Origin: Tricholomella constricta
Taxonomy: Eukaryota > Basidiomycota > Agaricomycetes > Agaricales > Lyophyllaceae
Direction: 5' to 3'
Length of the DNA stretch: 64,000 nucleotides
Assembly (NCBI GenBank): GCA_013368375.1
Contig: JAACJP010000007.1
Coordinates: 682,001 to 746,000 of the forward strand
Both the position numbers and the translations under genes were made by a program. Numbering within the stretch: the first letter of the stretch is position 1; each line of letters begins with the position of its first letter. A model generated the notes under the pieces. The model had not been told where the DNA came from. It saw only the letters and a list, made by a program, of their open reading frames with translations, and did no database searches. Below are positions 20,154 to 30,685 of the stretch, piece after piece.

Positions 20154-23100
20154 CTACTCAACCAATGCTACATATGAGTGATTTACTTCTTTAAATCGTT
20201 GCTCCGCCAACCAAGCAAGTTCCCTCCACATGGCGGTCTTCCGCCGTGCATATGCTGTCGGGCCCAGTTGTCCAGCAGCCGCGGCCTCCGCACCGCGCTC
20301 TACCCAGATCTGGGCCTGATGAAGGAAATATCGGGTGGTCCAAGTCATTTCATATTGAACAAGAGTGAATTCTTCTGTCCATCGATCCTTTTGTGCCCTT
20401 GCCCTCAAGAAATGAATATGTTGGACTATTGGTATCATGTCAGTAACAGCTCCGCGGAGTTGACACCAAAGACATACACTCCAGCACAGCCTCTGGACTA
20501 TCTGTCGCTTGACCAGGTATTTGCCAAATCCAGGAAAGACTGGTACTTCGGATATCAGTTGAGCCCGGAGTGTTGGGATCCAGTATGGCGGTGCTCGATT
20601 TCACATGCTTCTTGTCAAGAATTTTGTACCTTTCCAGTGTGCCTTCATCCGCACCCAGACGGACAAGCTTTGCTCTGCATTTGTCATACACCCGGCAGAG
20701 GGTGGTGATTGTGTTATTGAGGGTGGCAATGTTACCCCGCGCGCGCGTCACCACACCCTTCCGCGGAGCAACTCGGATGACGTGGGAGTACAAAAATGAT
20801 TTCTCCGCAATTGCATTACGGAGGTTCTGCAGATGGCGCTCCGCTTGAACCTTGCGCAATGCAAGCTCGAGTTTAGCCAGATGTGTCTCAGTTTCCCCAG
20901 CCGCGGATGGCAGGCAAATAGGTGTCTGCTCTGGTGGTAGGGGTCCGTCTGTTGCACTGACAGGCGCAGGACGGGAGCGTGTTTGGGCCGGCGCCGCGGC
21001 ATGGCCGGAGGGTGGCAGGTCCGCGGGGTTCTCGTCTAGGTTGTCAAAGGCTTCGACGTTCCCTGGCACATCCTCCGCGGAGGCCGAAGGAATGAAGTTT
21101 ATGCTCAGCTGTTTTGATGTGAACACATCAATTTGTGCACGTAGGCTTTGTCTTTCAGTTTCGACGGCCTTGCGGACATCTTCCCGCGGCTCGCGTGCAA
21201 GTTGGCGGACTTTGTCTTGAAGGCCAATTCTAGATGGAAACAGTTCAGTTCCGGAAGCCAAATAGAGATAAAATGTCTTACTGGCGCTCCTCAAGATCAA
21301 GGCCTGATTGTATCCACTCCTCTTCAGCTGTTGAGTGCTGCACAGGTCCATTGGAATCTCCCGGCTGCCCGATGTCCGCGGTGCGGGCTTTGAGGATGTC
21401 CATGGCCTTGACATCATGAACCCTCCTCCGCTCGGCCTCCTGGATCTCCGCCTCCCAAGTTGCGGTTTGTCTGCGGCTTATTCCTGAAGCGACACCTCTG
21501 AAATATTCCTGAGCGGTCTCCAACATCTCCGTCGCCTTTTCGTATGTCCGACACAATGTGACCGCTACTCCGCGGCCGCGGACATTGTCAGTTATCGTAA
21601 CGGAATGGATGAAATTTTACTAACGCATCTGCAGGAGTTTCTTCCAGTTAGAATCATTCATATGATCGTCCAGGATCTCCGCTCGGTGTGCCAATGTTGC
21701 GGTTCTGGTCATTGGTGACACAGTGTTCAATACGGCCCACAAACTCTCCAGAATTTCACCCGCAACTATAGCAGCGCCTGGAATGAAAGAAGTTGCAAAG
21801 CGGTTAAAGCAATCATCTTTGTGACCGTGAACATGGAGTAGTCCGATGGCCTGAGCGATAGTCATTCCTGGGGGGAGTAGGTGACCGATGCGCTTTAGAA
21901 AGTGTACCATGTATTGGCAGGCAATATCGTAGATCAACAACACCTCGTCGATTTTTTCCACATTTGTCGTTTTAAGCGCCTGGAGGAATGCCCAGTCCAC
22001 ATTCTTTTGCTGCTCCCCCGCGTGGAGGTCCGACAGGCTGTTGGGGGCAAAACAGCCATGCCGCGCACATGCAATGGCCACAATTCCTTTAACATCACAG
22101 GCCTTGGACACAAGCATTGCCTGCTCAACAGCGCGGAACTGATTCTCGCAAGGGGCTTTCTAAAATGGACGTTAGTAGAGAACGCCGCGGAGGTGATGGA
22201 ACACCGCGGCCTACGCCGCGGAGGTAATCGACTTGACTCACTGTCATCACGTTGAAGGCCTCCTTCAAAAACTCGTTATAATTGGCACGGTTAGCCATCA
22301 TGCCTGACCCTTCCGACAGCCAAACATCCATTGCACTGTTCTTTTGGCGAACATGATCCGCTTTGAAATTGCCATCTGCCACAAAAGACCTCATGTATAC
22401 TTTTCTGCATATAATGTCAATAACAATGATCAATCGTCACCAAATGCACTCACTTATTTGGGTCCGCGGCCCACCCCGCGGGGAGATTCACACCCGGCTG
22501 CGGACATGTGGGGCAAAAAATGGCGAGCTCCCCTGCGGTGGTCTGCATTGGATCTCTGTTATTGCTGCCAAACCCACCCCATTTGAGCTTCTTGAGCCAT
22601 CTCCATGAACGCGAGAGCCGGCGGAGTTCGCAGTAAAAATTGTCGATGTCCGCGGAGCTTGTTGCTGCAGCGGTTGTCCGGCTGAGTTTGTGCCAATACT
22701 GAAATGCAGATGCCTTGCATTCCAGGTTCGCAAGGCGATAATCATCGAGGACTGCAGTGGTGAAGAGCGTATTGTATCGTGTGAAGCTAGCAGGCACCAA
22801 TCGTTTGTGCATCAGGTCTGTATTGACCTGGCTGACTCCGCGGCATGAACAGAAGACAAGTGGAATGTAGTGAATTCCATTGACATGTACAATGCGCACA
22901 TAACGATTGTTGAATGCGTCGTGCCGTGGCATTCTCGCCGGAAGGTCATCATCGAGACCAGTGTCATCGTCATCTTCCTCGTCCACTTCGACTTCAACTG
23001 TGTCCAGAGTAGACCCTGCCTCAGCAATTGGATGAAATTCTGGCTGTAGACCATAAGCACGGCTCAAGCGCGCCATATAACCATTGTCCTCCGCATCATA

Positions 23101-23885
23101 GGAAGGCTGCTCCGTCATGTCCGCGGCGTCCGCGGGATTGGCCTGTCGACCCGCGGGGTCATTTTGCTGCTCTGTGCGGTGGTTCTTCTGTTCTTTATCA
23201 TCGTATTCCACCTGGTAATTCTCCAACTGCTCCTGTTGCAGCTGCAGCGTATCACAGAGTGCTTTCCCGGAGGAGTGAGGGACCAGCAAGTAGGTACCAA
23301 CCTCCTGCAGCTGAGCTGTCTGGAAGTATCGACCTGTCCAGAACTCAATGCGATGGAGAGGATTGTCCCTGTGAGTTGTCCGCATGCAACCCCGGCAGAG
23401 TATCCTGTCACTGAGACAGTCTCGACAACGCCAACGTCCATAGTTGCCCTTGGGACAATCAGAACATTGAGTTTGATTCTCAATGTGCTCTCTCCCAAGT
23501 AGCCCCTTCAACAGCTCTGGAACATGGTTCACAAATTCTTGGAGGTAATCACCTTGTGTCTGTGCTGTGATTCAATTACATGTACACACTACTTCAAAGA
23601 ACAATTCACCTTGCTTTGTTTGGGGGCCACCTCATCAGTGGTGTCATTCAGCTCTGTTGAGTGAATGTCCGAATGTTCAAAGGGTTGGACACGGGCCTGC
23701 ACACCCCGACGGACAGATGTAGCAGGGTCCGGTGACCTATTGCGCAAAGGGACACTCCTGGATTCCACAATGTCACCCCTCCGGGTATGCCTGACTGTTG
23801 TCTCGACATCCATGGCATGTGAGTGAGAACTTTCCTCATAGACTTCATCCTTCTTGCGACGTGTGCGCTTTACTGCACGCAACAT
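20154..23885 (-). CDS. KDZ2 gene A: KDZ transposase with CxC2 cysteine cluster (1129 residues)
   Basis: Exons 23885-23610, 23559-22454, 22404-22242, 22159-21625, 21567-21282, 21229-20478 and 20425-20154; all introns GT-AG and every phase fits. The N-terminus is basic (VKRTRRKK). Exon 2 holds the cysteine cluster CSDCP-x-CRDC-x-CRGC-x-H of the CxC2 type known from KDZ transposases, then the VHVNGIHYIPLVFCSCRG segment. Catalytic-like motifs follow: FVADGNFKADHV (Asp), LIYDIACQYMVHF (Asp) and GEILESLWAVLN (Glu), with the HGHKDDCFNRF motif between. The C-terminal third is helical. KDZ enzymes are inferred RNase-H-fold DDE transposases. A splice choice of 3 nt at the fifth exon (21567 or 21564) is open. 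Confidence 0.93.
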
Positions 23886-24140
23886 GGTGGGTACGGGTGA
23901 GATCTGATAAGGTGGAAAAACCAGAACCTGTCTACTGATGGGTCACTGATTACTCACGGACATGTCCTCATGGTTGTGCAAGGTCAGCTGCCCTCACAAT
24001 CGGGGCCATCGATGCACCCGTGCCTCATATTACCCAAACTGGAAACTTCTTTGCCAAATGCGGATACTGTGGGACAACTGTCAAGCGTGAAGTTCAACCC
24101 TTTGTGACCCAAATAGGAAATTTCTTAACGGAGCTCCACC
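23886..24140. promoter_or_regulatory. Shared divergent promoter of KDZ2 genes A and B
   Basis: A 255-bp spacer between the opposed starts at 23885 and 24141, conserved in layout with KDZ1. It contains TTACCCAAACTGGAAA and CCCAAATAGGAAA words. The role is inferred from position. Confidence 0.5.
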
Positions 24141-26387
24141 ATGTCCGAAAATATTTTCACACCGGAAACAGTCCCACATGCCCCCGCGGCCCTGAAGAAG
24201 ACAAGCAAGCAGCCCCAGTACCCGGCTGACGAGCGCGCGGTCCTCAACAAGTACCGAGAGGAGTACCGGTCAGAGTCGGACAAGGCAAAAAGGGTGGCCA
24301 TTTTTAGGGACAAAGTCTTGGTTGATATTTTTAACTTCTGGAAGGCAAAGGGAACAGAGCCAAAGACCGACAAGAAGTCCGCATCAGCTACCACGGTCTG
24401 TCAGGCTAGAGTGTGTATCTCTGAGTCATCACGCTGATCAGCACACAGAAACTGGCAGACTATGTAAGGAACAACTGGAGGCCCTACCCGACGGTCAACC
24501 AGTCATCGGGTAAATTGAAGGTTACTGCACGCCAGGTAGTCAATCGGACAATGCGCGGCTTGATTACCGAAGAGTTGAAAGAGATACTGGGGCTCGAGGA
24601 GGTCGATGAATCGGCCCCCGCGGCCTTTCAGCAACGCACCAAGGCTTTGGCACAGGTGATGAATAAACTTACTCCACAACAACTCCAGGAGGCAGAGGCC
24701 ACTGCCCGTGAGTGGAGCACCAAGGGCTATCCTCCTGAGGAGCAGCGCAAGTGAGTAACTCCGCGGTGTCCGCGGACATGGCAGAGTTGATACTTTCTTA
24801 TCTTAGGAACGCAGATAAGCGGGGCTTTCAACGAGTACAGAATGAGGATGCAAACAGGTGGCGAGAGATGGGCATGCTGTCCCTTACATTTGTGGCATGG
24901 AAAGCGCAAGATGGGCAACTGAAAATCCGGACGTGAGTTGTTGTTCATCGACGCCGCGGACTTGCACTGATGTCCGCCGCGGAGCAGTCATGACAGGATT
25001 GCTGCAAATGCAGGAGCGATCAGTAAAACTTTCATTGAAACCTTTCCGCACATAGTGAAGGACATCAAAAGAAAGCTTATGGACTATGTCCTTTCACTCC
25101 AAGAATCCATTGCACCAGACCCCCTGCATCGGACTAATCCAGTAGTCAAGCCACGTCCAGATCTACAGCTGGATCAACAAAATGATGGTTTTCCAATTCT
25201 ACCGGAGTTGGTAGAAGGTGTGCAACAGAGCAAAGATGACCTTGAGCTTCTGGTCCGCGCATTCCTGAAACAGCATTACAGTACGTGATAATCCTTTGCT
25301 ATCATATCAGGCCTATCCTAATTTCCTTACAGAACTAGCATCGGGACACCTCTACTCATCCCCTCCATTCACTTCCATAAAGGCGGACAATGGAATGTTC
25401 ATCTCCGCGGAGTACATACCCGCGGACATCCGAATGCAAGACCCACGGAACCTCCGACTAACTGAACTCCAGGAGTTGCTCGACTTCTGGCGCTCTCGCC
25501 AGAAAAGGCTTGGACCCTCAGAGGCCTTTCGCTGGTCCAGTTACTTGACCAAGAAAAAGGAGAGAATGGAGGCGGTCTATGGGCTGCGAAAGGACCAGGA
25601 AGCTTTGGCTGCCGCGGCAGCAGCAAAGAAAGCAAGGCGGAAGAAGGGCAAAAACAAAGCACCAGCTCCAGACCCCTTAGAAGACCTTATTTCAATGCCC
25701 GACCTAGAAGGCAGTCATCCACCATCAAACGAAAATCAAAACCACCCCTGTCCGTCACCAGAGAGCGAAGCCCGCGGACAGGAAAATCACATCCATCACA
25801 ATGAACTTCAAGACAATAATGCTGCAGATAACGAACCTCACGAACCCCGCGGGCTAGTAAATCAAGTCGAATTCAATGACCAACAGAGTCCAGCGCCAAA
25901 TAACAGATCAATGAATCAGCCCCGCGGGCCACCGAACTCCACCCGCGGTCATGGGAGACAGAGTTCTGAACCAGACCCCACGACCAATGGAGGCCTGGTC
26001 ACCATTGATGAAACCACCATGCACCGCTTAAATGCCCGCGGACTTCCGACACAGGCACCCATCAATGGGCCTGGCGAAGGGCTGCCACTGTATATGGTGC
26101 CGGCAACTGCAATGCAGCTCCTCAACAAGTTAACTCCGCCGCCCGGCACTCCTACTCCCTCTCCGCCGGGTACACCAACTCCGCCCCCACCTCCGGTTAC
26201 ACGCAAGCGCAAGCAGATTGAAGGACAGACTAAGCGAAAGAAATCAAAGCAGGATTTACTGCTTGCGGAGGCCGCGGACTTTGGTGCCAGTGCCAATACC
26301 AGGGGCAGCCGCACACGCAATGGGGCTGCGCGAGCTACAACATCAAGGTCTGCGGGGGTTGGCACCAGCAGATCAAAGTGCCGCTAG
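24141..26387 (+). CDS. KDZ2 gene B: KDZ-associated protein of unknown function (673 residues)
   Basis: Exons 24141-24395, 24449-24750, 24807-24932, 24997-25280 and 25333-26387; phases agree throughout. The N-terminal third is helical and charged (ADERAVLNKYREEYRSESDK, VTARQVVNRTMRGLITEELKEILGLEEV). The middle is conserved-looking (FQRVQNEDANRWREMGMLSLTF, SKTFIETFPHIVKDIKRKLMDYV). Then comes LQELLDFWRSRQKRLGPSEAFRW and a Lys/Ala stretch (AAAKKARRKKGKNK) that could be a nuclear signal. The rest is Pro/Asn-rich and ends in a basic tail. It is divergent to the transposase in both KDZ copies, so it is probably part of the element. I recognise no enzyme fold. Confidence 0.85.
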
Positions 26388-26389
26388 CT

Positions 26390-26928
26390 TTGTTGGGTGA
26401 TAATGATTTTTCAATGGTTCACAACATGGCTTGATTGTTTGTATATACTTGATCTTCTGTATATACTTTTGGAATGGTGATGATGATTTACAGTGGTTCA
26501 CAATGTTGGTCATCAATTCTTTGAATGTTTGTATATACTTGATTGTTTGTATATACTTTTGAAAGTCATAGGAGTATATACAGATATGTCTATGGTACAC
26601 CTGTGTCAACATTTGCCATTGATTGTATGTACTTGTCTAATATAACAATATATACAAGTGTACTTTGTGTGTTCAAAAAAAAGGAGAAGGTCCGCGGGAT
26701 GTCCGCGGAATGTCCGAAAGCCCTACGTCAATCACAAATTGCAAGAAAAAAGAAGTCCGCGGAATGTCCGAGAATGTGCATAATTACAAAGTGCAAGAAA
26801 GAAAAAGTCCGCGGGATGTCCGAAACTATACATTATCTACAAAGTGCAAGAAAAGAAAAAGCCGCGGCATGTCCGACAGTGTACGTCAACTTCAAGATTT
26901 CAAGAAACAGCCCCCGAGCCAAGTCCAA
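26390..26928. repeat. Spacer between convergent genes B and C with two repeat types
   Basis: Left part: AT-rich words such as TTGTATATACTTGATTGTTTG repeated about four times. Right part (about 26660-26890): four imperfect units of roughly 55-60 bp built from AAGTGCAAGAAA, then GTCCGCGG(G/A)ATGTCCGAAA. No gene seen. It may hold the 3' ends of both transcripts. Confidence 0.6.
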
Positions 26929-28894
26929 TTAGGCTGCATGTTTTTTGAAGGGCCTCTCGCCCTGGTCCGCGGCCTTGCGCTTGACGCCTCGAGGACCACT
27001 CTCCGAGTCCTCTGGCGTGCTTGTGGGGCTGGGCGCAGGTGCGCCAGTGGGGCTCCAAGCTGGAGCTTGTGAGGTGGCAGGCGGGGTGGATGGGGGCGGA
27101 GGTGGAGTGATGGTGGCAGACAGTCTGCCAACGTCCGCGGCCTCCGCATGAGGGGGTGAGCTGGGCAGTGGCGGAGGGGCAGAGCTGGGCGGTGGCGGTG
27201 GCGGAGGGGGAGAGGTGGGCGGTGGCGGAGGGGGAGAGGTGGGCGGTGGCGGAGGGAGAGAGATGGGCGGTGGGGGTGGGGGAGAGTCCATGTCCTCATG
27301 AGCAGGAGAGGCCGTGGGGGTGTCCGCGGGGGTGTCCGCGGGGGTGTCCGCGGGGGTGTCCGCGGGGGTGTCCGCGGGGGTGTCCGCGGGGGTGTCCGCG
27401 GGGGTGTCCGCGGGGGTGTCCGCGGGGGTGTCCGCGGGGCCCGCCACGGGGTTCACCTCCTCCACCGCAATCAGCCGCTCATTCAAATTCTTCAACCCCC
27501 TGCGGTGGCGATCCAGCTGCCCAGACCAGTTCCACGACTGGGACTCCAACTCCCGCTCTTGCGCCTCAAGCTCCAAGACCCTCAGATTGAGGGCCTTGTA
27601 CTCCGCGGCCCTTTTTGCATCCTGCTTCCTCAACCGCTTCAGGTTGATCTGCAATCCTGCGACGGCGGTCTGCAGGTCTGCAATCAAGGCGGCGGCGTCC
27701 GCGGTTGTGGGCTGGGCAGCGGGAGTTGCTGCAAAGGGTCAATGATAAGGTCAATGAGATAGAAAAGGGAACTCACTTGAAGGCGCGCCAGCGTCGTCCT
27801 CAATTGGAAAGACGCAGGACTGCTTTGCGAGCCTGCATGGGGTGCAGGCCGCGGCCCTTCCGCCATGCACCCTGCACTCCAATCCCTTTCGGGTGCACCG
27901 TCCGCAGGGGGGGTCATGAAGGCGTCGAGGGGCAGGCGGCGGTGTGTCCTCCCTGGCCAGCTCCTGGAACGATGGCCCCGCCTTGGGAAGGGGGTCCACC
28001 GCGCGGATACGAGGCTGGACTGGAAAAGAAAACTGTCAGTGTAGCAATAGTAAGAAAAGAAATACAACTCACCGGGGTTTACCCCCGCGGACGTTCCGAC
28101 TTCCCAATCCTTACCCTTCTCCTTCCTCCGCCGCTCCCTCTCTGCCTCCTGCACCCTCCGCTCGCCCTCCGCGGCGTTTTCCTTGGTGGCCCTCTTGCGG
28201 GCGGCCTTCTCCGCCTGCGCCTTCTCCTTCGCCCTTTCCGCCCTCGCCCTCTCCTCCTCCTCCAAAATCTTCCTCTCCCTCTCTGCCTCCTTCCTCTCCC
28301 TCTCTGCCTCCTTCCTCTCCCTCTCCGCCTCCCTATCTGCCTCCTTGTCCATCCGCTTTGCCTTCTTCTTGCCCCTCCGCGCCTTCTCCGCCTCCGCCTC
28401 CGCCGCCCTCTTCTTCTCTGCCTCCGCCTCCGCCTCCGCGGCCCTCCTCTTCTCCTCCTCCGCAGCCCTCGCCTTCTCCTTCAGCTCCCTGTCCATCTCA
28501 GCCGCTTTCCTTTTGGCCAAGTCCGCGGCCATTTTCCTTGCCTTCTCCACTGCGGTGCGCCCCGCGGATGCCGGTGCCGGTTGGTGGGCGTCCACCGCTT
28601 TTTGGAGCCCTTCGAAGGCGCTGTTGTCCTCTTTGTCCCGGGCGAGTTTTTGCACCAGTCCCATGGTGGCCCAGAGGAGCGATGACGAGCTGGCCTTAAC
28701 GACATCGGCCTCCGTACTGGCCTTGGCCTGCCTATAAACAATTTTCTGAAAAAATAATTAGTGGGGGATGAAGAATAGTTTGTTGAAAAACATACCGCTC
28801 TGTCATACAATGCCCTAAAGGCGCTCCTATCGCCGATTTGCACTGCCTGGCGGATGTCCGCGTCAATGCTGGTGAGTGCGGTGGTGTCGGACAT
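26929..28894 (-). CDS. KDZ2 gene C: coiled-coil protein with Zn2Cys6-like cluster and PADT repeat (604 residues)
   Basis: Exons 28894-28796, 28745-28073, 28019-27777 and 27728-26929; GT-AG introns and fitting phases. Exon 1 encodes MSDTTALTSIDADIRQAVQIG. Exon 2 is a long Arg/Glu/Ala-rich coiled coil (AERERKEAERERKEAE...). Exon 3 holds two CX2CX6C blocks nine residues apart (CGRCTRKGLEC and CTPCRLAKQSC), the spacing style of fungal Zn2Cys6 binuclear clusters. Exon 4 has a second coiled coil (LIADLQTAVAGLQINLKRLRKQ), ten PADT tetrapeptides, a proline tract and a basic end (GVKRKAADQGERPFKKHAA). Likely nuclear and DNA-binding by motif, possibly acting on the element itself; this is inference. 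No cluster in KDZ1 can be compared because that part is missing. Confidence 0.82.
27318..27440 (-). repeat. 12-bp tandem repeat, ten copies, encoding PADT
   Basis: GTCCGCGGGGGT is repeated ten times with almost no change in gene C. Each unit contains one CCGCGG. The near identity of copies suggests recent slippage or homogenisation. Confidence 0.95.
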
Positions 28895-29174
28895 GATGTG
28901 TATGCGTGGAGTGATCGGAAAGGAGCGGTTTTAGGTGGCAGAAGTTGGGAGAAGAGGGATCAACAGAGTTGTGTGTATTCTCTCACGCTAGTTCTGACCT
29001 AATTGTTCCCATGCTAGTTCTGACCTAATTGTTCCCACGCTAGTTCTGACCAAATTGTTCCCACGCTAGTTCTGACCAATCATTCCCGCGCTAGTTCTGA
29101 CCAAATTGTTCCCGCGCTAGTTCTGACTAATCATTCCCGCGCTAGTTCAAGTCTGTCCAGACCATAAAATTCCC
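28895..29174. promoter_or_regulatory. Divergent promoter of KDZ2 genes C and E with about seven 26-bp iterons
   Basis: From 28985 to 29155 the unit CGCTAGTTCTGACC(A/T)AATTGTTCCC is repeated about seven times with small changes (ATCATTCCCG variants). It lies between the starts of gene C (28894, minus) and gene E (plus). The regular spacing suggests binding sites for one regulator. Confidence 0.7.
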
Positions 29175-29816
29175 ATGCTTGAAGAAATGTTCCCACGCTC
29201 GGTCCAAGCCACCATAAAGGTCCAGGCTCCTGTTCAGGCACTGCGCGGACCCCCACAAATGAACACCGCCAACACATCCCAAACCGACCCTGCGGACATC
29301 CCGTCCGCTCCCCTCCGCGGACACGTAGTGATCAAATCCGGCAGTCAGAATTATCTTGTTCCACAGTATCTGGCCACTGTAACAGAGCAGAAGCTGCTCA
29401 ATGAGGCAGAGAAGGAGAAGGAGTTGATGAAAGCCAAGGAACCTCCTGGTGTAAGTGAAGCATTTGTCATTGTGGGCTCAGCTAAAATAATTTATTAGCC
29501 AAAGCAGCACCTAGATGGGAATTGCCTGAGTCTAGCCTCGGGTTCTGTTACGATCCCTCCAGACCCGGTAAGATATTTGAGCTCAACATTTGTCGAACAT
29601 TACTTAACAATTCATCAGCCAATGACTCAGCGCGAGCTACTTGGTCTCCACGCCGAGATCAAAGCCTTTCAGCAAATCCACAATGTAACCTATGCCTCCG
29701 CGGCTCGTCAGCTTTACCTGGCGGAGGTTGCCAAGCTCCAAAGCGAGCAAGTTGCTCTGAATGCTTTCCGCACCGTACGCAAAGAAATTGATGAGCCTGA
29801 GGAGGACAATGTATAG
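29175..29816 (+). CDS. KDZ2 gene E: small protein of unknown function
   Basis: Exons 29175-29450, 29499-29567 and 29619-29816; introns of 48 and 51 bp with GT-AG ends and phase 0 throughout, giving 180 residues. A second start at 29262 (MNTANTSQTDPAD) would give 151. It has a helical charged segment (QKLLNEAEKEKELMKAKE) and a helical C-terminus (QRELLGLHAEIKAFQQIHNVTYASAARQLYLAEVAKLQSEQVALNAF) ending in acidic DEPEEDNV. No known domain seen. It lies closest to the right subterminal array. Confidence 0.7.
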
Positions 29817-29859
29817 ACATGGTTGTGTGTAGTTCAATAGCTTTTGAGATAAAGGATTG

Positions 29860-30469
29860 TTGCAAGTCGGCGACGTGTGCATTCCCGCGGGTCCCGCGGA
29901 CATGTCAGTTTTGAGAGTCTTATCAGTGCAACTACAGACAATCAAGTGCTCATCGCTATCAGAACTAGGCTGTGGATGGCCAGCGGGCTTGCATGAGTAT
30001 GTCCGCGGACATACCTCAAAGCCCCAACGGCACCATATAGGCCCGCTGCAGTGCTGGGTATGCCCACAGACAATGATCCGCGGGGGTCCGCAGATCCGCT
30101 GGCCACCCCGCTGCAGTGCTGGGTGTACCCACAGACAACGATCCGCGGGGGTCCGCAGATCCCCCACCCCGCTGCAGTGCTGGGTATGCCCACAGACAAT
30201 GATCCGCGGGGGTCCGCAGATCCGCTGGCCACCCCGCTGCAGTGCTGGGTGTGCCCACGGACAACGATCCGCGGAGGTCCGCAGATCCCCCACCCACTGC
30301 AGTGCTGGATGTGCCCACGGACAACGATCCGCGGATGTCCGCAGACCCCCCGCTAGCTGCCCCCCACCCTAACGGCACCATATAGGCCCGCTGCAGTGCT
30401 GGGTGTGCCCACGGACAACGATCCGCGGAGGTCCGCATATCCCCCGCCACCCTGCCCCCCCCCCCCCCC
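29860..30469. repeat. KDZ2 right subterminal array
   Basis: Units of about 60-65 bp (GCTGCAGTGCTGGGTGTGCC, CACAGACAACGATCCGCGG, GGTCCGCAGATCC) in five to six copies from about 30045, ending in a poly-C run. It is the inverted counterpart of 16825-17760 but shorter. The stretch 29860-30040 before it is unique and holds three CCGCGG sites. Confidence 0.85.
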
Positions 30470-30678
30470 ACAGCACTGTATAGGCCCGCTGCAGCACCAG
30501 CGGGGCCGCTGGTACAGTGCCACACGGCTACATGTAGGGGCCCCGCTGGCACCGTGCCAAACGGCTACATGTAGGGGCCCCGCTGGCGATCCAGCGGCCC
30601 CGCTGGTGCCGTCAAGTACGGTACAATGTATGGCCCCGCTGGACAGTGGGACACGCTACATTGTAGTGCCTGTATGTG
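30470..30678. repeat. KDZ2 right terminal inverted repeat
   Basis: Reverse complement of 16601-16824 with very few changes. It ends CTACATTGTAGTGCCTGTATGTG, written here in two parts: CTACATTGTA and GTGCCTGTATGTG. The CCTTTGC duplication follows at 30679. Confidence 0.9.
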
Positions 30679-30685
30679 CCTTTGC

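Larger units (their letters stand above)
16601..30678. mobile_element. KDZ2: apparently intact 14.1-kb five-gene KDZ DNA transposon
   Basis: The element lies in the Gypsy-1 integrase between catalytic Asp-1 and Asp-2. CCTTTGC flanks both sides (16594-16600 and 30679-30685); an eighth base differs. Near-identical terminal inverted repeats of about 210 bp are followed by subterminal arrays. Gene order left to right is D (minus), transposase A (minus), B (plus), C (minus), E (plus). In all five the exon phases agree and I find no premature stop. The outermost 8 bp of the two ends differ (CAGGTAGG against CACATACA), then match perfectly from TACAATGTAG inward. Confidence 0.9.

Noticed and set aside
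27156..28737. Plus-strand Leu/Pro/Arg-rich open frames opposite gene C
   Set aside because: The minus-strand model has consistent splice sites and phases, coiled coils and a cysteine cluster. The plus-strand frames are mirror translations of Glu/Arg-rich codons.
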